A stretch of 16,863 nt of DNA from Bacteroidales bacterium (GTDB lineage Bacteria; Bacteroidota; Bacteroidia; Bacteroidales; UBA932), in contig JAFZDJ010000085.1 of assembly GCA_017561265.1 (NCBI GenBank), positions 1 to 16,863 of the forward strand, written 5' to 3'. Numbering within the stretch: the first letter of the stretch is position 1; each line of letters begins with the position of its first letter. The notes under the pieces are model-generated. The model was not told where the DNA came from and made no database searches. It saw only the letters and a program-made list of their open reading frames with translations. Both the position numbers and the translations under genes were made by a program. Shown here one piece after another: positions 6,156 through 11,419 of the stretch.

Positions 6156-7046
6156 TTAAATGAATTTTCCTATAATGAAAGCTGCAGTAAGAAGTACTGA
6201 GAATATCAGCTGCAGGTTTGCAGTCCTGACATCAAGGTCTGCTATGACTCCGACTCCGCCTTCAATGCTGTTCTTCATGGTCTGTGCACATGCGATGGCT
6301 ACCGGAAGCGTAAGGAATACGATGATGGTTGTCAATGGCATGATACCGATGATTGAACATACTCCGATCCATACGAATGGAAACAGTACTTCAAACCCGT
6401 AAAGCCATGCGGAAACCTTGTTGCCAAGGCTCATGGCCATTGTAGTGATGCCAGCTCGCTTGTCTGTGAGCATGTCGCGGGTATTATTAGAGTGCAGGAT
6501 GCCGTCAGTGATCAGACCTATAGGAAGCGCTATCCATAAGACACTCCAATCTACTACGCCTGTAGTTGCGTAAGCCGTACCCAAAGTCGGGAGGAAGGCG
6601 AATGTGAGGAGGATGTCGAGGTCTCCGAGTGCATTGTATTTTAATGCCGGATAAAGAAGTGTGCATGCGATTCCGGCCAGGCCGATCCAGAGAAGAGGCA
6701 GGCCGGTAAGGATAAGGAGGGTGATACCGCAGGCTAATGCAGCGATGAGAAGGCCTATAGCAAGTCTCTTGATCTCTTCCGGCTGGAACATTCCCGTAGT
6801 CAGGGTCTTTGCTCCGAATGTGTCATCTGCATCAACTTTCTTCCTGTAGTCGAAGTGATCGCTCCATGTGTTTCCGGCAAGGTGAAACAGTATCATTCCG
6901 ATGAGGGCGAGAAAGCCGTTGAGCCAGTTGATTCCGCATCCTTTATAGAAAAGAAATGCAAGTGTAACTATAATCGGCATTGCCGATGCCGGGATGGACC
7001 ATGGCCTTACTGCTATCATCCATTCGCCGAATGTGTGCTTCTTCAT
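6156..7046 (-). CDS. UbiA-superfamily prenyltransferase, MenA-like
   Basis: 296 aa with eight to nine membrane helices. UbiA-type aspartate-rich sites are present: NTWSDHFDYRKKVDADD near residue 60 (the N-x3-D-x3-D site that binds the prenyl diphosphate through magnesium) and NNTRDMLTDKRAG near 187 (the second site). The second motif and RPWSIPASAMPII near the N-terminus match MenA, which attaches a polyprenyl chain to 1,4-dihydroxy-2-naphthoate in menaquinone synthesis. Bacteroidales can carry more than one UbiA paralogue, so I leave out the symbol. A TATCTTTG box 26 nt upstream gives a short leader. The CPBP gene follows after one base, making a two-gene or longer operon. Confidence 0.8.
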   Translation of the reverse strand: MKKHTFGEWMIAVRPWSIPASAMPIIVTLAFLFYKGCGINWLNGFLALIGMILFHLAGNTWSDHFDYRKKVDADDTFGAKTLTTGMFQPEEIKRLAIGLLIAALACGITLLILTGLPLLWIGLAGIACTLLYPALKYNALGDLDILLTFAFLPTLGTAYATTGVVDWSVLWIALPIGLITDGILHSNNTRDMLTDKRAGITTMAMSLGNKVSAWLYGFEVLFPFVWIGVCSIIGIMPLTTIIVFLTLPVAIACAQTMKNSIEGGVGVIADLDVRTANLQLIFSVLLTAAFIIGKFI

Positions 7047-7071
7047 ATAATAAACATGCTTATAAAACGTA

Positions 7072-7079
7072 CAAAGATA
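7072..7079 (-). promoter_or_regulatory. -7 box of the MenA-like operon promoter
   Basis: TATCTTTG on the minus strand is a perfect TAnnTTTG, about 25 nt before the ATG at 7046. No good -33 element sits at 19-22 nt; the nearest TTTG is only about 11 nt away. Repeat copy 1, a minus-strand terminator-like hairpin, lies directly upstream and could insulate the promoter. Confidence 0.5.
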
Positions 7080-7091
7080 CTAAAAATATGC

Positions 7092-7150
7092 AAAGAAAGA
7101 GCCCTCTCGATTCACACCGAAAGGACTCTGCAATTCTAACCTGAAACTTA
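7092..7150 (-). repeat. 59-bp hairpin repeat, copy 1 (terminator-like on minus strand)
   Basis: It is identical to 8376-8434 at 58 of 59 positions (G7143 against A8427). It contains a 12-bp stem (7098-7109 with 7118-7129) and an 8-nt loop. Read on the minus strand, every position pairs, with two G-U wobbles, and the stem is followed by TTTCTTTG. That makes it terminator-like on the minus strand. The plus strand has two C-A mismatches in the stem and no T run. Confidence 0.85.
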
Positions 7151-7193
7151 GAATTACAAATAGGTTAAAAGCGTAGGCATTATCATATAAAAC

Positions 7194-7224
7194 TTGTACA
7201 ATATATAAATTGTATATAACTTTG
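7194..7224 (+). promoter_or_regulatory. Promoter of the toxin-antitoxin-like operon
   Basis: TTG (7194-7196), a 20-nt spacer and TAACTTTG (7217-7224) match the Bacteroidetes consensus well. The predicted transcript start is around 7228-7230, only a few bases ahead of the ATG at 7231. Confidence 0.7.
7197..7214. promoter_or_regulatory. Probable operator palindrome between -33 and -7
   Basis: TACAAT (7197-7202) and ATTGTA (7209-7214) form a perfect inverted repeat around ATATAA. It fills the promoter spacer exactly, so a bound dimer would block polymerase. The HTH protein encoded by the second gene is the obvious candidate ligand. Confidence 0.55.
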
Positions 7225-7230
7225 TCGAAA

Positions 7231-7791
7231 ATGCTTGAGGTTATGACTTTTGAAGATATTACAGGAGATGGACGGTTATGGGCTGTGCGATATGAGGGGG
7301 ATTCGGACAACATATTAGCTATGACCTTTGATAAGTGGAATGATCATGACTGGTTAAGGGATTTCTTTATAGCAAATTCCAGCGATCTGTCAAGCTATTT
7401 CAAAATAACGAATCTCAACCAGGCCATATATGATACGATTTCAGATGCTCAGGAATTAGAATGTGTAATATTGGATTCTATAGCTTCAGATGAGCTGGAT
7501 TCATTATTCAAGCCTTTAGAGAATTTGAGGACTGCAGAAGTGTTGCTAGGTAAAGAAAAGGCCAAAGGCAATAGGATTTTTAGGCACGATTCGTGGCTGA
7601 GACTATATGCAATAAGGTTTCAACGGAATTCTTATCTGGTGACAGGTGGAACAATAAAGCTGACACGTACGATGCAGGAACGCGAACATACTCTTGAAGA
7701 ATTGCACAAGCTGGAGAATGTAAGGAACTTTCTTATATCTGAAGGTGCATACGATATTGATGGATTTTATGATTTAGTACAAAATAAATGA
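7231..7791 (+). CDS. Putative toxin of a toxin-first TA pair (HigB/RelE-like arrangement)
   Basis: 186 aa from the ATG at 7231. A TTG seven codons upstream lies inside the promoter and is rejected; M12 (MTFEDITGDG) is an alternative. Visible landmarks are FEDITGDGRLWAVRYEGDSD, a central acidic stretch (about residues 60-110), and a C-terminal block RLYAIRFQRNSYLVTGGTIK ending in ENVRNFLISEG. The last block recalls the beta-strand plus helix end of HigB/RelE-type toxins, but the protein is much longer than those (about 100-120 aa), so the assignment rests mainly on context. Its stop overlaps the HTH gene's start (ATGA), the promoter carries a palindrome, and toxin-first order is HigBA-like. 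I recall similar pairs in Bacteroidales; mechanism and target are unknown. Confidence 0.6.
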   Translation: MLEVMTFEDITGDGRLWAVRYEGDSDNILAMTFDKWNDHDWLRDFFIANSSDLSSYFKITNLNQAIYDTISDAQELECVILDSIASDELDSLFKPLENLRTAEVLLGKEKAKGNRIFRHDSWLRLYAIRFQRNSYLVTGGTIKLTRTMQEREHTLEELHKLENVRNFLISEGAYDIDGFYDLVQNK

Positions 7792-8177
7792 TGAAGACAA
7801 TAGACATCTTGAATAAGTATAAAAGTGATACCGCCAGCAAATGGCGTGAAGAAGCTGAGTATCGCCGAAGAAATGCCAGGTGGCTCAGGTATTCTGCCAT
7901 GATAGCTCTTCAGGTGAGGGACAGAATGTCTCAGATCGGAATGACTCAGGTTGTACTGGCTGAAAAAATTGGATGTACCCAGCAGCATATATCAATGCTC
8001 CTGAAAGGCAAAAACAACTTGACTCTTGAGACTATTGCCAAGCTGGAGGAAGCTCTTGACTTCGACATAATAGGCGAAGCTCTCATACCGGTTGATGGGT
8101 ATAAACAGAATATCCCCCAATCATCTCGTACATACCTCAGCGAACCTGAGCAGACTTCGTATGGCAAGAACAAATAA
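7788..8177 (+). CDS. XRE-family HTH protein, putative antitoxin/autorepressor
   Basis: 129 aa. It opens with a basic helical segment (residues 5-35, YKSDTASKWREEAEYRRRNA). A classical XRE helix-turn-helix covers about 40-95: RMSQIGMTQVVLAEKIGCTQ, then QHISMLLKGKNNLTLETIAK and LEEALDFDI. A short polar tail follows. The start ATG overlaps the upstream stop by four bases; a second ATG comes immediately after (MMKTID). It is probably the DNA-binding antitoxin that represses its own operon through the palindrome in the promoter, and that neutralises the upstream protein; both statements are inferred from gene order and the HTH. Confidence 0.75.
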   Translation: MMKTIDILNKYKSDTASKWREEAEYRRRNARWLRYSAMIALQVRDRMSQIGMTQVVLAEKIGCTQQHISMLLKGKNNLTLETIAKLEEALDFDIIGEALIPVDGYKQNIPQSSRTYLSEPEQTSYGKNK

Positions 8178-8190
8178 TTTATCGAAAGAC

Positions 8191-8243
8191 TTGACTCGTA
8201 CCCTTAGGTCATGTTTTATGTTTGCCGGCAAATAACGCGTTAT
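8191..8243 (+). promoter_or_regulatory. Promoter with two abutting 12-bp palindromes ahead of the MerR remnant
   Basis: TATGTTTG (8217-8224) fits the -7 box; TTG at 8191-8193 lies 23 nt upstream, a long spacer. TTTGCCGGCAAA (8221-8232) and ATAACGCGTTAT (8232-8243) are both perfect 12-bp palindromes that share A8232. The second runs into the ATG of the MerR remnant at 8242. MerR regulators act on promoters with overlong spacers and palindromic operators, so this may be the surviving autoregulatory site. Confidence 0.45.
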
Positions 8244-8377
8244 GAATAGAAATGGATTAAAAATCGGGGAGTTTTCGCGCCTTTGTCGTGTCACATCGTG
8301 CTGTGATTCCATCGTACGATGAACTTGGAAAACTGTGTTACATGACCATCATTCAGGTCCCGGTCGAAAAAGCATAA
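8242..8377 (+). pseudogene. MerR-family regulator remnant (frameshifted, internally deleted)
   Basis: From the ATG at 8242 the frame reads MNRNGLKIGEFSRLCRVT, the usual start of MerR regulators (KIGEFS+L..V....LRYYDE.G), and stops at TGA 8320. In the +1 frame the next expected motif appears, YDELGKL (8315-8335). It is followed directly by MTIIQVPVEKA and TAA at 8375-8377; that ending resembles the last strand of GyrI-like effector domains carried by many MerR proteins. A whole gene would be about 270 codons; here about 45 codons remain, so a frameshift and a large internal deletion are inferred. The stop codon touches the start of the 59-bp repeat copy 2. It cannot make a functional regulator. 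Confidence 0.6.
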
Positions 8378-8434
8378 AGAAAGAGCCCTCTCGATTCACA
8401 CCGAAAGGACTCTGCAATTCTAACCTAAAACTTA
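8376..8434 (-). repeat. 59-bp hairpin repeat, copy 2; likely terminator of the cyclophilin-HAD operon
   Basis: Second copy of the element at 7092, 1,284 bp away. On the minus strand the stem (8413-8402 with 8393-8382) is followed by TTTCTTTATGC. It lies downstream of the minus-strand genes at 9882-8527, so it can serve as their terminator. On the plus strand the copy begins inside the stop codon of the MerR remnant. Confidence 0.75.
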
Positions 8435-8481
8435 ACCTATGAAAAAACTATTCGGTTAAGAGATATTGCCAATATCGTGCC

Positions 8482-8529
8482 AGAGATTCCTCGACTTCGC
8501 TCGAAATGACAAAAAATAATCTCTTTTTA
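8482..8529. repeat. Short REP-like element with terminator-like hairpin
   Basis: Read on the minus strand it gives GTCATTTCGAGCGAAGTCGA and GGAATCT, a relative of the element at 491. Agagatt (8482-8488) pairs with aatctct (8518-8524) and runs into a T tract on the plus strand. It could end plus-strand transcription from the TA operon just where the minus-strand HAD gene ends. The remaining 8178-8526 sequence is covered by the MerR remnant and repeat copy 2. Confidence 0.5.
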
Positions 8530-9222
8530 CAAAAGGTAGTCGAGAATTTCCTTGATTCCTTTCACTTCTATGATTCTGTCGGAATCCGGCATGTCCATCA
8601 TTTCATGTACCCAGATCACATCGTGAGGAGTATGAATCGCCCATCCTCCGATGCTTACGACCGGTGCGATGTCCGACTTCACTGAGTTTCCTATCATCAG
8701 GAGTTCTTCCGGTTTCATGTCATGTTTGGCAATGAGCTCGCGGTAATTCTTCTCATCCTTGTTTTCCATCACCTCGCAATGGTGGAAATACTGCGTGAGC
8801 CCGGAAATGCGGAACTTGCCCATCTGCTCGGTCAGATCGCCTTTGGTCGCTACAATCAGTGTGTAATGTCCCTGAAGTGCTTCAAGAGTTTCCCGTACGT
8901 CATTGATGATCTCTAGCTCATGGAAAGCGAGTTCGGTTATGATCTTCTTTATTCCGTAATAAATCTTTTCTGGAAGCATATCTCCGCAAAGTTCCATGGC
9001 GGCATCCGTCATTCCTATCATGTAAGTCTTTGATCCATAGCCGAAAAGAGGAATGTTGTCCTCCTGCTTCCGCCATAGCATCTGCTGCACGCCTTCCGGT
9101 GTCGTATACTCAGACAGCAAGGCAGCGAACTTGTCTTCCGCTGCCCTGAAATACTGTTCGTTCTCCCACAGCGTGTCGTCCGCGTCGAAGAATATGTATT
9201 TGAATTTTCCTTTCAGATCCAT
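8527..9222 (-). CDS. HAD-superfamily hydrolase, YjjG-like phosphatase
   Basis: 231 aa. All four HAD motifs are present: I, FFDADDTLW with nucleophile D13 and acid D15; II, VATKGD with T126; III, a lysine in ENKDEKNY (K155 or K158); IV, IGNSVKSDI with D184. A helical cap lies between residues 20 and 100, the C1-cap arrangement of YjjG-like nucleotidases and phosphatases. The substrate is probably a small phosphorylated metabolite and is not defined by sequence. The protein is cytoplasmic (no signal). The ATG is six bases after the stop of the cyclophilin gene, indicating a two-gene operon. The terminator-like repeat at 8376-8413 lies downstream. Confidence 0.88.
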   Translation of the reverse strand: MDLKGKFKYIFFDADDTLWENEQYFRAAEDKFAALLSEYTTPEGVQQMLWRKQEDNIPLFGYGSKTYMIGMTDAAMELCGDMLPEKIYYGIKKIITELAFHELEIINDVRETLEALQGHYTLIVATKGDLTEQMGKFRISGLTQYFHHCEVMENKDEKNYRELIAKHDMKPEELLMIGNSVKSDIAPVVSIGGWAIHTPHDVIWVHEMMDMPDSDRIIEVKGIKEILDYLL

Positions 9223-9228
9223 CTGATA

Positions 9229-9882
9229 TTACTCGTTAACCGGTATTACAGCCTTGATGAATACATCTTCGCTCGGACGGTCGTAGTAGTCGGTCTCTAC
9301 AGTTGCAATCTTGTCTATCACATCAAGACCGTCGATGACTTCGCCGAAGATTGTGTATTGCCCGTCGAGATGGAGGCATGCATTCTCGTCATGAACGATA
9401 TAGAACTGGGAGCCTGATGAAGCTTTGGTAGGATTTGCCATGTCGCCTCTGCGGGCTGCAGCGATAGCTCCCTTCTTGTGCCAGTATTCATTTACGAACT
9501 CAGCAGGGACTGTGTAGTCAGGACCGCCCTGTCCCCAAAGGTCTATCTTGGATGTGTCCCTTGAATAAGGATCGCCTGCCTGGATCATGAATCCTTCGAT
9601 CACTCTGTGGAAACGGATGCTGTCATAATAGTGCTCCTCTACGAGCTTTGTGAAATTTGCTCTGTGCTTAGGGGTCTTGCTGTAAAGCTTGATCCTCATT
9701 GTGCCCATGCTCGTAACAAGATCGAACTGAGGCTCTTCATTCATTTTCTGTACCATTGTGTCTGTTGTTGCTGTGCTGTCTGCCTGGGCATCTGCTGCAT
9801 TTCTTCCACCGCGAGGGCCGCATGATGAGAATGAGAAGATGAGAGCAGCCAGGATTATTGATGCTGTTGCTATTCTTTTCAT
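9229..9882 (-). CDS. Cyclophilin-type peptidyl-prolyl cis-trans isomerase lipoprotein
   Basis: 217 aa from the ATG at 9882; the longer in-frame start would put 15 residues before the signal peptide and lies upstream of the predicted transcript start. Residues 1-21 are a lipoprotein signal ending in FSFSSC21. A Ser/Thr/Asp-rich linker runs to about 50, then the cyclophilin domain follows: FHRVIEGFMIQAGDP (R93, F98, Q101), SSGSQFYIVH (Q159, F160) and HLDGQYTIFGEV. It catalyses proline isomerisation during protein folding, probably tethered in the periplasm. A bacterial-type insert (SKIDLWGQGGPDY) precedes the VPAEF strand. It is first in a two-gene operon with the HAD hydrolase and divergent from the flippase gene, with overlapping promoters. 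Confidence 0.92.
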   Translation of the reverse strand: MKRIATASIILAALIFSFSSCGPRGGRNAADAQADSTATTDTMVQKMNEEPQFDLVTSMGTMRIKLYSKTPKHRANFTKLVEEHYYDSIRFHRVIEGFMIQAGDPYSRDTSKIDLWGQGGPDYTVPAEFVNEYWHKKGAIAAARRGDMANPTKASSGSQFYIVHDENACLHLDGQYTIFGEVIDGLDVIDKIATVETDYYDRPSEDVFIKAVIPVNE

Positions 9883-9902
9883 ATCGTTTTTCTTTAACAC
9901 GA

Positions 9903-9936
9903 CAAAAATAATTAATTTTGCGCTCATTATGGCAAA
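9903..9936 (-). promoter_or_regulatory. Promoter of the cyclophilin-HAD operon
   Basis: TATTTTTG on the minus strand (9910-9903) fits TAnnTTTG, with TTTG (9936-9933) 22 nt upstream. Its -33 element lies inside the first codons of the divergent flippase gene. The predicted start is near 9899, about 16 nt before the ATG. Confidence 0.5.
9913..9920 (+). promoter_or_regulatory. -7 box of the flippase promoter
   Basis: TAATTTTG fits TAnnTTTG. The predicted start is around 9924-9926 with the ATG at 9929, so the mRNA would be nearly leaderless. The -33 candidate near 9892-9895 (CTTT) is poor. It lies two bases from the opposing -7 box. Confidence 0.4.
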
Positions 9937-11419
9937 TCCGTTGAAACAATTGGCAGGTCAGACCGTAATTTACGGTCTCAGCACTATCCTTGCCCGAATT
10001 ATAAATTTCCTTTTCGTTCCTATATACACCAGGCTTCTGAGTCCGGAAAGCTATGGCGTGGTAACGGAATTTATGGCGTATATCGCTGTCCTTCAGGTGG
10101 TTCTGGTGCTCGGTCTTGAGACCGGATGCTTCCGTTTTGCCAACAAGGAGGGGGTTGATTCCAAGAAGGTGTATTCCAGCGCTTTCGTGACGGTCTTCTG
10201 TGTCAGCGCTACCTTCCTGGCTCTGATGATAGCCTTTGCTTCACCCATTGCATCTCTTCTGGGCTATGCCGGCTATGAATCATGTATAATGTACATGGGA
10301 GGAATTCTGGCATTGGATGCTGTGACAGCCATACTTTTTGCCAAGCTCAGGCAGGAAAACAAGGCATTGAAATTCGCCATATTCAAGACCATCAAGATCA
10401 TCACCGAGACTGCGGCCAATCTCGTGCTTTTCCTATGGTTCCCGAAGCATGTGGATTCGGCACGATGGCTCCTTCATTTCATTCCTGAGACTCCGGATTT
10501 CAGCTATGTGATTTTTTCAATCTTCATCAGCTGCATCGTGTGCGGTCTTCTCTTCATTCCGGATTTCATGAAGCTCAGCTTCAGGCTGGACAGAAAGCTC
10601 ATGCGCCAGATGCTGGCATATTCGCTCCCGCTCATGGTCGCAGCTCTTCCTGGAGTGGTGAATGATTTCCTTGACAGGATTCTTTTCCGCTTCTTCGATA
10701 CGAATGCGGATGCATGGCGCTCCAGCCTGGGACTTTATCAGGCCGCCGTCAAGCTGGCTGTAATAATGAACCTCTTTATCCAGATGTTCAGGTATGCTGC
10801 GGAGCCTTTCTTCTTCAGAAGAGCTCGTGAGAAGGACTCCAGAGCCCTTTATGCCTCGGTGCAGGAATATTTTACGGCTTTCTGCGGTCTGGTATTTCTT
10901 GGGGTCATCCTTTATATCGACATAGTCGCCCTTATCCTTGGTCCGCAGTTCCGCTCGGCAGTGGGAGTTGTTCCGGTCATGCTCCTTTCGTATATGATCC
11001 TGGGCATGCTCTTCAATGTGTCGATGTGGTACAAACTCTCGGGCAAGACCAATATGGCCATATGGATCACTCTCTCCGGCCTGGCTGTAACAGCAATTGT
11101 AATCATCCTTTTCATGCCGAAGTACTCGTATTGGGCTGCAGCCTTCGGCCACCTTGCCAGCTATATCGTGATGTTTGCAGTCAGCTCCATATTAGGTGCA
11201 AAACATTATCCGATCCCATACAGATGGGGCCGGCTTGCTGCTATCATGCTCGTAATGGGTGCTATGTACGGAATATCGCTTATAGTGGATGGCGCATTTT
11301 TCGCCGATGTCGTGCCTGGACAGTCCTCGGTCGGCATTCTTGCAACTAAGCTGGGCGTACATACAATTCTGATTCTGGCCTATATTGGATCAGCATGGAA
11401 GCTGATCCGAGGCCGTTAG
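9929..11419 (+). CDS. Wzx-like polysaccharide/lipid-linked oligosaccharide flippase (MOP superfamily)
   Basis: 496 aa from the ATG at 9929 (MANPLKQLAGQTVIYGLSTI). A longer upstream frame exists but crosses the divergent gene and its promoter, so it is rejected. There are twelve to fourteen hydrophobic segments along the whole length. The N-terminus ARIINFLFVPIYTRLLSPES and YGVVTEFMAYIAVLQVVLVL is typical of polysaccharide-biosynthesis flippases, with a conserved charged LETGCFRFANKE after helix two. It would move lipid-linked glycans across the inner membrane for surface polysaccharide. No glycosyltransferase cluster adjoins it, so it stands alone; the substrate is unknown. Its stop codon overlaps that of the convergent GH20 gene (11416-11419). 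Confidence 0.88.
   Translation: MANPLKQLAGQTVIYGLSTILARIINFLFVPIYTRLLSPESYGVVTEFMAYIAVLQVVLVLGLETGCFRFANKEGVDSKKVYSSAFVTVFCVSATFLALMIAFASPIASLLGYAGYESCIMYMGGILALDAVTAILFAKLRQENKALKFAIFKTIKIITETAANLVLFLWFPKHVDSARWLLHFIPETPDFSYVIFSIFISCIVCGLLFIPDFMKLSFRLDRKLMRQMLAYSLPLMVAALPGVVNDFLDRILFRFFDTNADAWRSSLGLYQAAVKLAVIMNLFIQMFRYAAEPFFFRRAREKDSRALYASVQEYFTAFCGLVFLGVILYIDIVALILGPQFRSAVGVVPVMLLSYMILGMLFNVSMWYKLSGKTNMAIWITLSGLAVTAIVIILFMPKYSYWAAAFGHLASYIVMFAVSSILGAKHYPIPYRWGRLAAIMLVMGAMYGISLIVDGAFFADVVPGQSSVGILATKLGVHTILILAYIGSAWKLIRGR

Noticed and set aside
8435..8454. Tiny frame MKKLFG-stop right after repeat copy 2 on the plus strand
   Set aside because: Six codons, no downstream continuation in any frame; probably chance, although a truncated gene start cannot be wholly excluded.
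9758..9928. 57-codon upstream extension of the flippase
   Set aside because: It would be antisense to the cyclophilin signal peptide and crosses both promoters; MANPLKQLAGQ at 9929 is the family-typical start.
10517..11152. 211-aa minus-strand frame opposite the flippase
   Set aside because: Highly charged, low-plausibility composition expected from the complement of a hydrophobic membrane protein gene.
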